Origin: Atribacteria bacterium SCGC AAA255-N14 | GTDB taxonomy: Bacteria > Atribacterota > JS1 > SB-45 > 34-128 | Assembly (NCBI GenBank): GCA_000405345.1 | Contig: ASPC01000114.1 | Coordinates: 1-11,500 of the forward strand | Length of the DNA: 11,500 nt | Reading direction: 5' to 3' | Shown here: one piece after another, positions 1 to 6,359 of the stretch | Layout: each line of letters begins with the position of its first letter | Numbering within the stretch: position 1 is the stretch's first letter | Notes under the pieces: model-generated | The model's input: only the letters and a program-made list of their open reading frames with translations | Database searches by the model: none | Told to the model about the DNA's origin: nothing | Translations under genes and position numbers: made by a program

Positions 1-518
1 AAGAAAATTGAGCCCTCTAAACAAGAGCTTATCCCCTCTAAGGCAGCTTTAGCCACCAAATATTCCCGATTTTCTTCCCAATTTTTTCCAGATACTTTAC
101 CTTCATATATTTTTCCGTTACTTTCTAATTGTACACAAACTTCAAACTGATTACCGATAGCTCCCACTTTAATATCAGAGAATTTAAGTCTTAAAGAAGA
201 TTCTGATTCTTCTTCCTTTATTTGCTCATCTTTTATTTCTTTATCCTTTACTTGTGCTATACTAATTTTCCTATAATCTACTTGAATATTATATTTAGCT
301 AATAAAAACGATTCAATATCCCGGGTAATTCCTTTGGGGTTGGAAGAATCTTTAGTAATTATATGAATTTCTTTTATATCCCCATCTTCTGATAATACTA
401 TTTTTGCAAATAGAATATCGCTTAGATCTTTTAACGATTTTTCTATGTCCCCTACCTCGTAATTAAAACGCCGGGGAATTATAAAATTACGAAATGTATT
501 TAATTTATTTTTCTCCAT
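1..518 (-). CDS. Conserved hypothetical protein, N-terminal part (runs off the window)
   Basis: An open frame runs from an ATG at 518 to the window edge, giving 172 complete codons and no stop. An AGGAGG ribosome binding site overlaps the hpf stop codon and lies 6 bases before the ATG, so the two genes are almost certainly cotranscribed (10-base gap). Residues about 20-90 contain the pattern NPKGITRDIESFLLAKYNIQ followed by VDYRKISIAQ. I remember this kind of segment (NPKQxxRDIES...IDHRKISxAQ) from uncharacterised proteins of Clostridia and Actinobacteria. A Lys/Glu-rich linker (about 90-107) follows. The second domain (about 108-172) has alternating beta-like stretches and ends in YLVAKAALEGISSCLEG, a probable helix. 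There is no signal peptide or membrane segment, so it is probably cytosolic. I cannot assign a function. Confidence 0.85.
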   Translation of the reverse strand, partial: MEKNKLNTFRNFIIPRRFNYEVGDIEKSLKDLSDILFAKIVLSEDGDIKEIHIITKDSSNPKGITRDIESFLLAKYNIQVDYRKISIAQVKDKEIKDEQIKEEESESSLRLKFSDIKVGAIGNQFEVCVQLESNGKIYEGKVSGKNWEENREYLVAKAALEGISSCLEGSIF

Positions 519-528
519 AGATTCCTCC

Positions 529-1068
529 TTAAAATTCCGGCTCAATCAGCCCGAAATTCCCGTCTCTTCTTTTATACAGAACATTAACTTTATTGGTATT
601 ATCATTTGCAAAAACAAAAAAATTGTGTCCCAATAAATCCATTTGCATTGCCGCTTCTTCTACTGACATCGGTTTAATAGCAAATCTTTTAGTCTTTACA
701 ATTTTGGCAATCTTATCCGGCTCGCTATCTTCAACATCAATCTCTTTGTTAGCTAATACTATTTTTTCTGTGCCGGGGTGAGGTTTCTGAAAATATTTTT
801 CTTTATATTTCTTTATCTGTCTTTCTAATTTATCTGCCACTTTATCTATGGAAGTATACATATCATCTGTTTCTTCTTCTGCTCTAATCAAAGCCCTATT
901 GGTTTGTAAAGTCACTTCGACAATCTGTCTGCTCTTCTCTACACTTAAAGTTACTATTACTTCTAAGATATGATCAAAATGTCTCTCGATCTTGCTTAAT
1001 CTTTTTTCAATATAATTACGTATCGCATCTGTCACTTCAATATGTTTCCCTTTGAAAATAATTTTCAT
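529..1068 (-). CDS. hpf: Long-form ribosome hibernation promoting factor (HPF/RaiA)
   Basis: This 179-residue protein has the two-domain layout of long HPF. Residues 1-95 are the S30AE/YfiA domain, which in the family binds the 30S decoding region. It starts MKIIFKGKHIEVTDAIRNYI and has a basic helix near 78-92. After a linker (about 96-125), residues 126-179 form the dimerisation domain, with the family signature LLGHNFFVFANDNTNKVNVLY and then RRDGNFGLIEP. In known systems this C-terminal domain joins two 70S ribosomes into an inactive 100S dimer in stationary phase or stress. The ATG start has a clear AGGAGG 8 bases upstream. The gene follows a structured RNA at 1231-1459 on the same strand, the arrangement that gave the raiA RNA motif its name. 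A hypothetical gene follows 10 bases after its stop. Confidence 0.97.
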   Translation of the reverse strand: MKIIFKGKHIEVTDAIRNYIEKRLSKIERHFDHILEVIVTLSVEKSRQIVEVTLQTNRALIRAEEETDDMYTSIDKVADKLERQIKKYKEKYFQKPHPGTEKIVLANKEIDVEDSEPDKIAKIVKTKRFAIKPMSVEEAAMQMDLLGHNFFVFANDNTNKVNVLYKRRDGNFGLIEPEF

Positions 1069-1230
1069 ACCTTTTTCCTCCTTAGTAATAGTTTATTTTA
1101 CTTAATATATATATTCTCCGTCTAAACCGAAAACCCTTTTTTATTTTAAATTTTTTTTAAATATTTTTAATTTAATTTTCCCCTTTAACTTCTAATTGTT
1201 TTCCCTTCATTAATTATTTAAATATTTTAT
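1069..1230 (-). other. AT-rich spacer between the structured RNA and hpf
   Basis: These 162 bases contain long A/T runs and no credible gene. In the transcription direction the end of the structured element is not followed by a U-run, so I see no intrinsic terminator separating it from hpf. The RNA could therefore be the 5' part of a longer hpf transcript. The only clear signal is the hpf ribosome binding site AGGAGG at about 1077-1082. A TATATATATT stretch near 1100-1110 could act as a -10 region for hpf, but I could not pair it with a convincing -35. Confidence 0.5.
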
Positions 1231-1459
1231 CCGCCTTTCCTTAGACTGACCTGGTCTTTGCCCCCACACTCGCCTGCTGAGAGGTTTGCTCAAGAACTTT
1301 ATCCTTCACTACTACTCTTCTCTTATTGTTCTAACCTGTTAGGGTTAAGGCAGGACTTACTCCAAAGCCGCACCATGCTCAGTAACCAAAGTTACCTTAC
1401 GTGGGTCGTTTCGCCTGCGACTGGCTTCGACTTTCAACCACAGCTCTAAGGAGAGGCGG
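1231..1459 (-). ncRNA. Structured noncoding RNA upstream of hpf, probable raiA-motif RNA
   Basis: A GC-rich island of about 229 bases in otherwise AT-rich DNA is bounded by a near-perfect 15-base inverted repeat: 1231-1245 against 1445-1459, 14 of 15 positions pairing. This gives a long closing stem. Inside are further local helices: 1382-1395 (GTAAC/GTTAC, 4-base loop), 1332-1347 (TAACC/GGTTA, 6-base loop), 1349-1369 (GGC..GGA/TCC..GCC) and 1401-1441 (GTGG..GTCG/CGAC..CCAC). The minus strand is favoured because hpf/raiA lies 162 bases downstream and a candidate promoter sits just upstream in that orientation. A structured RNA of about 200 nucleotides, named raiA motif, is known upstream of raiA/hpf genes in Firmicutes and Actinobacteria, and size and position match. 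I assign it by context and fold, not by a covariance-model hit. A MITE-like element or another large RNA such as 6S RNA remains possible. Confidence 0.66.
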
Positions 1460-1468
1460 CATATGAGC

Positions 1469-1498
1469 TTTATACGGTACGGGATAAAGTTAAAACAA
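1469..1498 (-). promoter_or_regulatory. Candidate sigma-70-type promoter for the structured RNA
   Basis: On the minus strand a TTGTTT (-35 like, 1493-1498) is followed by an 18-base spacer and TATAAA (-10 like, 1469-1474). A transcript would begin about 7-10 bases further on, at the start of the closing stem of the structured RNA. The -10 overlaps the comF stop codon. The -10 matches consensus at five of six positions, but the -35 is weak, and AT-rich DNA gives many chance matches. The main support is its spacing from the RNA end. Confidence 0.35.
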
Positions 1499-2225
1499 AT
1501 ATATTCTTAGCTCGAGCTTTCATTAACTCTTTAGCACATTCTTCTACAGTAGCCCCGGTAGTAAACACATCATCCAAAATTAGAACATTTTTCCCTTTAA
1601 TTTCTTCTGGTTTCTCTACCGAAAAAGCTCTAAGAATATTTTTCTCCCTTTCTTTCCTGGATAAATTAACCTGAAAAGGGGTTAACTTTTTCTTTATTAA
1701 AACACTTTCTCCAACCGGAACAGAAAAATAATCTCCTATAACTTTACCCAGTAAAACACTCTGATTAAATCCTCTTTTATTTAAATCATTCTTATGTAAA
1801 GGAACGGGGATAATTAAGTCAAATTTATTTTCAAATTCATTATTTTTTAACAAATAATCCACCATTAACTTTCCTAATGGCTTAGCCAACTTTTTCTCTC
1901 CGTAGTATTTAAAGAGATGAATGCATTTTTTTAATACTTTATCGTATATTCCCATAGAACGAGAGAACTCAAAGGAATATTTTTTTATTTTACAGTCAAG
2001 GCATAAGATTTCTCTGTTTTGTTTAAAAAAATCTGTAGGTATTAAAGGTTTTCCGCACTTTACGCAATAAGGTCTTTCGATTAACTCAATGGTTTTAAAA
2101 CAATCCTCACAAATTGAATATCCTTTAGATTCTCGGATAGGCTTTTCACATACCTTACAATCTAAGGGAAAAACAAAATTAAGCAACCCTTCTTTTATAT
2201 ATTCTATCATACTTTGATTATTCAT
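1470..2225 (-). CDS. comF: ComF family protein (double zinc ribbon plus phosphoribosyltransferase-like domain)
   Basis: From the ATG at 2225 this is 251 residues, close to the usual ComF length. Four CxxC pairs in the N-terminal part (C23/C26, C39/C42, C54/C57, C75/C78) form the zinc-ribbon region. The C-terminal half is a type I phosphoribosyltransferase fold with VLILDDVFTTGAT at 214-226, the PRPP-loop signature, and PVPLHKNDLNKRGFNQS at 140-156, typical of the family. ComF proteins are linked to late steps of natural transformation, but many bacteria carry them without known competence and the biochemical role is unsettled. The frame stays open 48 codons further upstream. I reject that extension because it is encoded by intergenic repeats and has no family similarity, while the chosen ATG has an AGGATT upstream and begins where homology begins. 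Its stop lies 10 bases before the structured RNA. Confidence 0.93.
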   Translation of the reverse strand: MNNQSMIEYIKEGLLNFVFPLDCKVCEKPIRESKGYSICEDCFKTIELIERPYCVKCGKPLIPTDFFKQNREILCLDCKIKKYSFEFSRSMGIYDKVLKKCIHLFKYYGEKKLAKPLGKLMVDYLLKNNEFENKFDLIIPVPLHKNDLNKRGFNQSVLLGKVIGDYFSVPVGESVLIKKKLTPFQVNLSRKEREKNILRAFSVEKPEEIKGKNVLILDDVFTTGATVEECAKELMKARAKNIFVLTLSRTV

Positions 2226-2679
2226 ACTAATCCTAATTCGTAAAATTCCTAATATAGTATCGAGTATCGAGTATCGAGTAAATATTATAGCGTAGAGCGT
2301 GCAGCGTTTAGCGTAGAGAAACAGTATATAGTATTGAGTATCGAGTATATAGTCAAGGAAAAAATACAAGTGGTTTGATGAATCGAGCTCTCTAAAAACT
2401 ATATGTTACATGCTGATATCACAATACGCTACACAAGACACGAAAAAAAGCTTTGAGTTTTAAGTTATTGTTTTTCGCTTTTCGCTGTATGCTGTATAAT
2501 GATAACTAAAAATTGTATTAAAATTAAGGACTAATATATCTTGTATTTTACTTACACTTATTTACCCGCTCCTATACGCTAAACACTACCCGTTATTATG
2601 CTATTCACTATTTACATATCACTCATCACTTATCACTGCATTTTTTACGCAATACGATATACGATATACGCGATACGAA
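2226..2679. repeat. Repeat-word-rich intergenic region between ahcY and comF
   Basis: These 454 bases hold no credible gene and consist largely of short degenerate repeats. From left to right: a 7-base tandem GTATCGA, about 3.4 copies (2257-2280); a GCGTAGAGCGT-type block (2290-2318); a second TATCGAGTA-type block (2323-2353); CGCTTTTCGCTGTATGCTGTAT-like text around 2466-2487; CACTATTTACA/ATCACTCATCACTTATCACT-like words (about 2608-2637); and ATACGATATACG words (2647-2680) that run into the ahcY stop codon. CGTATTGCGT at 2647-2656 (minus) recurs twice at 11041-11064. I see no terminator hairpin with a U-run and no RNA gene. Confidence 0.75.
2257..2280. repeat. Heptamer tandem repeat GTATCGA, about 3.4 copies
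   Basis: Three perfect copies of GTATCGA plus GTA stand head to tail. Imperfect relatives follow at 2323-2353 (GTATTGA, GTATCGA, GTATATA). There are no spacers, so this is not a CRISPR array. The array is part of the spurious upstream extension of the comF frame, which it keeps open. Confidence 0.9.
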
Positions 2680-3936
2680 TCAGGTTCCCATCTGCCAGGA
2701 AGAAAGATATCTTTCTTGTTCCTCGGTAAGTCTATCAATCTTTATTCCCATCGATTCTAATTTTAATCTGGCAATCTCCTTATCAATAACCTCGGGAACG
2801 CAATAAACTTTTTTCTGTAAATTTTCCCCTTCTTTTACCAAATATTCAGCGGATAAAGCCTGATTGGCAAAACTCATATCCATCACGCTTGCCGGATGTC
2901 CTTCAGCGGCAGATAAATTCAACAGTCTCCCTTCTGCTAAAAGATTTATTTTCTTCCCATTTTTTAAAGTATATTCCTCTATATATTCTCTAATGTTTTT
3001 TCTACCTACTGCCAAACTTTTTAAAGCCTCTACGTTAATCTCTACATTAAAATGCCCCGAATTAGCCAAAATTGCTCCATCCTTCATTAAAGGAAATTCT
3101 TCTGCTGATATTACGTTTATATCACCAGTTAAGGTTATAAAAATATCTCCGATTTTGGCTGCCTCTTTTATGGGCATAACCCGATAACCGTCCATTACTG
3201 CTTCCAAAGCTTTCATGGGATCGACTTCGGTAATTACCACCTGGGCGCCCATACCATTGGCTCTTTTCGCCAAACCTCGAGCACACCAGCCATAACCACA
3301 AATTACAAATATTTTACCGGCAATTAGAATATTGGTCGCTCTCAACAAGCCATCGATGGTGCTCTGTCCGGTACCATATCTATTATCGAAGAGATATTTA
3401 GTCTGTGCATCGTTTACCGCAATAATCGGAAACTTTAAAGCTTCATCTTTTTCCATGCTTCTTAATCGGATAACTCCGGTAGTGGTTTCCTCAGTACCAG
3501 CAATGACATCTTTAATTAGTTCTTTCTTTTGAGAATGAATAGTGGAAACCAGATCAGCTCCATCATCCATAGTGATATTAGGCTTACAACTTAGCACTTT
3601 TTCAATATGTTGATAATAAGTATCTTTGTCCTCTCCTTTGATAGCAAATACTGGAATTCTAAAATCTTTAACCAGAGAGGCCGCTACATCATCCTGAGTA
3701 CTTAAAGGATTGGAAGCACATAAATATACTTCCGCACCTCCTTCTTTCAAGGTTATTGCCAAATTAGCTGTCTCGGTAGTCACATGAAGACAAGCAGATA
3801 TTCTAATTCCCTTTAGAGGTTTTTCGTTACTAAATCTTTTTCTTATACTTAAAAGAACTGGCATCTGTTTTTCAGCCCATTCAATTTTATCTTTCCCTTT
3901 TTCAGCCAAACTAATATCTTTTATTCCATAATTCAT
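2680..3936 (-). CDS. ahcY: Adenosylhomocysteinase (S-adenosylhomocysteine hydrolase)
   Basis: The 418-residue enzyme reversibly splits S-adenosylhomocysteine into adenosine and homocysteine, relieving product inhibition of methyltransferases. Visible family landmarks are HVTTETANL at 51-59 (substrate His and Glu), D125 in MDDGADL, EETTTGV at 149-155, and [18 protein letters not shown] at 175-192 with the substrate-binding Lys and Asp. The NAD-binding loop is [11 protein letters not shown] at 213-223, NSGHFNVE lies near 292-299, and the C-terminal tail ends in SSWQMGT. The length fits the shorter form found in archaea and Thermotoga-like bacteria rather than the longer eukaryotic form. The ATG is preceded by AAAGGGG at 8 bases. 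It stands alone between two repeat-rich gaps, so it is probably its own transcription unit. The TGA stop lies inside a repeat-word stretch. Confidence 0.97.
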   Translation of the reverse strand: MNYGIKDISLAEKGKDKIEWAEKQMPVLLSIRKRFSNEKPLKGIRISACLHVTTETANLAITLKEGGAEVYLCASNPLSTQDDVAASLVKDFRIPVFAIKGEDKDTYYQHIEKVLSCKPNITMDDGADLVSTIHSQKKELIKDVIAGTEETTTGVIRLRSMEKDEALKFPIIAVNDAQTKYLFDNRYGTGQSTIDGLLRATNILIAGKIFVICGYGWCARGLAKRANGMGAQVVITEVDPMKALEAVMDGYRVMPIKEAAKIGDIFITLTGDINVISAEEFPLMKDGAILANSGHFNVEINVEALKSLAVGRKNIREYIEEYTLKNGKKINLLAEGRLLNLSAAEGHPASVMDMSFANQALSAEYLVKEGENLQKKVYCVPEVIDKEIARLKLESMGIKIDRLTEEQERYLSSWQMGT

Positions 3937-4111
3937 TCTTCGTACCCCTTTCTTTTAATTAGTATTTAGTGAATAAAATACAGTAATGAGTGATGTGAAA
4001 TAAGTAATGGTTTAATATTTTCAAGTCTATAAAAACTAAAAAACAAGAACTAAAGCTTGTATTTAATGCTAAGGACTAATTAATTGGTAAATTGGCAAAT
4101 TGGAGAATCGG
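3937..4111. repeat. Intergenic repeat words between the metallo-hydrolase gene and ahcY
   Basis: This 175-base gap carries ATGAGTGATGTGA-like text (3986-4010), which resembles on the opposite strand the ATCACTCATCACTTATCACT text at about 2618-2637. It also has an ATTGGTAAATTGGCAAATTGG run (about 4082-4103) that extends close to the end of the upstream gene. The 11-base word TAAGGACTAAT occurs at 4070-4080 and again at 2525-2535. The ahcY promoter should lie here, but I cannot pick it out with confidence. Confidence 0.65.
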
Positions 4112-4741
4112 TCAATTTTTTATATATGGATTTGTCCTTCTCTCCTCACCTATAGTCGAATCCGGGCCATGACCTGGATAAATTATCTTATCATCACTTA
4201 AAAGCAATAATTTCCCCTTGATTGATTTTATTAAATCTTGGTAAGAACCATCGGGCAGGTCGGTTCGGCCAATACCACCGGCAAATAAAGTATCACCCGT
4301 AAAGACAATATTATTTAAAACAAGAGAAATTCCCCCCGGTGTATGACCCGGTGTGTGAATTACTGTTAAATTTAATCTGCCTAAAGATATCTCGTCTCCC
4401 TCTTCTAAAAGCTTATCTGCGGGAGGTGAGCATATTTCTTTACCCATAGAGGAAGAAAAATTTTTATTGGCATCAACTAACATATCAGCATCTAAGCTAT
4501 GGATTAATAATAAAGCTTCGGTCTTGGCTTTAAGCAAATTATTACCGGCAATATGATCGATATGCCCATGGGTATTTATAACATATTTTAAATCAAAATT
4601 ATTTTTTTGTAAAAGGTCTAAAATTAAATCTACCTCATCTTCTCCTCCCGGGTCAATTACCGCTGCCTTTTTAGTTATTTTACAACTAATTAAATAACAA
4701 TTAGTTTCTAATGCTCCTACTACTAATCTTTTTAGAAACAT
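4112..4741 (-). CDS. Metallo-beta-lactamase-fold hydrolase, glyoxalase II-like
   Basis: The 209-residue protein has the full metal-binding set of the fold: THGHIDH at 57-63, H133 in HTPGHTPGG, D150 in FTGDTLF, and H191 in YPGHGP. This pattern and the short length match small YcbL/GloB-like hydrolases, whose family members cleave thioesters such as S-lactoylglutathione using two metal ions. The long C-terminal glutathione-binding domain of classical glyoxalase II is absent, so the natural thioester is uncertain. It is cytosolic, with no signal peptide. It is the last gene of the rel-dtd-phosphodiesterase run, 88 bases after the phosphodiesterase gene. In Firmicutes a similar hydrolase gene is often found next to dtd and rel. 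The ATG start has AAAGGATT about 11 bases upstream, a modest ribosome binding site. Confidence 0.92.
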   Translation of the reverse strand: MFLKRLVVGALETNCYLISCKITKKAAVIDPGGEDEVDLILDLLQKNNFDLKYVINTHGHIDHIAGNNLLKAKTEALLLIHSLDADMLVDANKNFSSSMGKEICSPPADKLLEEGDEISLGRLNLTVIHTPGHTPGGISLVLNNIVFTGDTLFAGGIGRTDLPDGSYQDLIKSIKGKLLLLSDDKIIYPGHGPDSTIGEERRTNPYIKN

Positions 4742-4829
4742 TTCTTCTATAATCCTTTCGTTTAATAGACTCCTCTATGAATAATTCAAATTATTAAACA
4801 GTTTTTACCTTCTCGGATAGAGAAATCCA

Positions 4830-5834
4830 TTATTGGAAATCTTCTAAAAGAGATTGCATCACTTTGTTTATTTTTTTTAGAATCTGAGGATAATTAGTAA
4901 TAATTCCATCTACGCCATATAAAATAAATCGTACCATATCTATATCTCTATCGACCGTCCATACATACACTGTTTTATCCATCCGATGCAAACAAGAAAT
5001 AAGTTTTTCTTTGCACAAAAAGGCATGTGGGTTTAACCCATCCAGTCCATTAATATATCTTTCGGGATTTATCCATTTAGCATATAGTCCATTTGCTTTA
5101 AGTTCAGGATATCTCTCTTTTAGCAAGATTGCCGTATCTCTATCAAAAGAAGAAAAAAGAATATTGTTATATCCGAAACTCTTTGTCTCTTTTACTAATT
5201 TATCTACAATACCCGGATAAACCTTTTCCCCTCCCTTAATTTCTATATTTACAGAAAGTTTTCCTTTTAATATTTTAAGTACATCTCTAAGTAAAGGTAT
5301 CTGTTCATTGTGATACTCTCTCACCTTGTCTTTTTCTAAGTCAAGCATGTCCCTCTTTTTAATTTTTAATTGTCTGAAACAAACCTTCTTTCCATCATTT
5401 CTTGGGGAAAAAAGCTTTCTAACTTCACCAAACCGTTTGTCATCCCAATGCAAATAAAAGCTAATTTTTTTCTTAGTCAATTGCTCATAAACATTCAGGT
5501 AAAATGTATCGGACTGAATTTTTCTTAATTCTAAAAAATACTTCTTCTCTTCCGGTAATTTTTCCAAATTTTTTTCTTGATTTTTAGTAAACAACTCAGA
5601 AATATCGTATTTTTTTAATTCCTCAAAAGTAAACTGCTTAATAGGAATTTTTAGTCCGCTCAGCCTTTTTAAATCCATATCATGAATTACGGCTAACTTC
5701 CCATCTTTAGTAAGGTGCACATCCAATTCTATTCCATCTATTCCTAACTCAACTGCTTTTTTAAAACCAGAAAGGCTGTTTTCAGGAGCAATTCCTTTTG
5801 CTCCTCTATGTCCAATAATAAGAGGTAATTTCAT
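4830..5834 (-). CDS. Glycerophosphodiester phosphodiesterase with a large internal insertion
   Basis: The 334-residue protein belongs to the GDPD TIM-barrel family, which hydrolyses glycerophosphodiesters to glycerol 3-phosphate and an alcohol. The N-terminal half of the active site is intact: GHRG at 8-11, PENS at 18-21, ELDVHLTKDGKLAVIHD at 36-52 (E36, D38, H51 expected as metal and catalytic residues). The C-terminal half follows with NIEIKG at 196-201, W292 in VYVWTVD and GIITNYP at 310-316. Ordinary small GDPDs are about 240-250 residues. The extra length lies at about 83-172, between YDISELF and HNEQIPLLRDVLKILKG, where the barrel normally continues without interruption. That stretch is Lys-rich and includes SPRNDG, which looks like translated repeat DNA. 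It has no signal peptide. The ATG has AGGGAG 8 bases upstream. The gene starts 32 bases after dtd. Confidence 0.92.
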   Translation of the reverse strand: MKLPLIIGHRGAKGIAPENSLSGFKKAVELGIDGIELDVHLTKDGKLAVIHDMDLKRLSGLKIPIKQFTFEELKKYDISELFTKNQEKNLEKLPEEKKYFLELRKIQSDTFYLNVYEQLTKKKISFYLHWDDKRFGEVRKLFSPRNDGKKVCFRQLKIKKRDMLDLEKDKVREYHNEQIPLLRDVLKILKGKLSVNIEIKGGEKVYPGIVDKLVKETKSFGYNNILFSSFDRDTAILLKERYPELKANGLYAKWINPERYINGLDGLNPHAFLCKEKLISCLHRMDKTVYVWTVDRDIDMVRFILYGVDGIITNYPQILKKINKVMQSLLEDFQ

Positions 5835-5866
5835 TATAATTTCTCCCTAAAAAGGTTGATGTATTT

Positions 5867-6316
5867 CTAAATTAACTTTTCGCTATCCAAAAGAATGGTA
5901 ACCGGGCCATCATTGTAAATTTTTACCAACATCATGGCTTGAAATTCTCCGGTTTCAATTTTAAGACCATAATTTTTTATAGATTTTACAAAATAATCAT
6001 ATAATTTTACTGCTTTATCAGGAAGAGCCGCAGAAATAAAACTTGGGCGCCTTCCTTTTTTACAATCCCCGTATAAAGTAAATTGAGATATGACCAAAAT
6101 CTGGCCATTTATATCTTTCACGGAAAGATTCATCTTTCCCTCTTTATCTTCAAATATACGTAAATTCACTATTTTTTCAGCCAGATATTCTGCATCCTTT
6201 TCAGTATCGTTCTGGCCCACTCCTAAAAGGATTACCAGGCCCTTTTCTATTTTCCCTATTTCCTTTTCTTCAATCTCTACTGACCCTTTTTTTGCTCTCT
6301 GTACTACTGCTCTCAT
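5867..6316 (-). CDS. dtd: D-aminoacyl-tRNA deacylase
   Basis: The 149-residue protein has the normal full length for this enzyme, which hydrolyses D-aminoacyl-tRNA (and glycine mischarged on tRNA-Ala) and so keeps D-amino acids out of protein. Signature motifs are present: MRAVVQRA at the N-terminus, SQFTLYGD at 77-84 with the conserved Thr80, KKGRRPSF at 86-93, and [11 protein letters not shown] at 135-145 with the Gly-cisPro pair G137-P138 that rejects L-aminoacyl substrates. The ATG has GAGGG upstream at 7-8 bases. It lies 43 bases after rel and 32 bases before the phosphodiesterase gene, so cotranscription is likely. The rel-dtd neighbourhood is a common arrangement in Firmicutes. Confidence 0.97.
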   Translation of the reverse strand: MRAVVQRAKKGSVEIEEKEIGKIEKGLVILLGVGQNDTEKDAEYLAEKIVNLRIFEDKEGKMNLSVKDINGQILVISQFTLYGDCKKGRRPSFISAALPDKAVKLYDYFVKSIKNYGLKIETGEFQAMMLVKIYNDGPVTILLDSEKLI

Positions 6317-6359
6317 TATTTGTCCCTCGGATAAAAGATTTTTCTTTATACTTTATTAA

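Noticed and set aside
1258..1449. A 63-codon plus-strand open frame in the GC-rich island
   Set aside because: It lies inside the structured element with its inverted-repeat ends, has no ribosome binding site and shows no recognisable protein pattern.
1231..1459. The GC-rich island as a tmRNA, RNase P RNA, SRP RNA or tRNA
   Set aside because: I looked for the conserved cores (GGTTCGA-type arm, GAGGAAAGTCC, GGAAGGAAGCAGC) on both strands and did not find them.
2257..2353. A possible CRISPR array
   Set aside because: Repeat units are 7 bases or degenerate, with no unique spacers and no cas genes nearby.
2226..2369. The long version of ComF starting at 2369
   Set aside because: The extra 48 residues are translated repeat DNA, and the family match begins at the ATG at 2225, which has its own ribosome binding site.
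2864..3532. Plus-strand open frames opposite ahcY (2864-3187 and 3332-3532)
   Set aside because: They are antisense shadows of a clear housekeeping gene and have no family features.
4780..4795. AATAATT-TG-AATTATT style inverted repeat before the metallo-hydrolase gene as a terminator or operator
   Set aside because: It is all A/T, has a very small loop and no U-run, so it is expected by chance in DNA of this composition.
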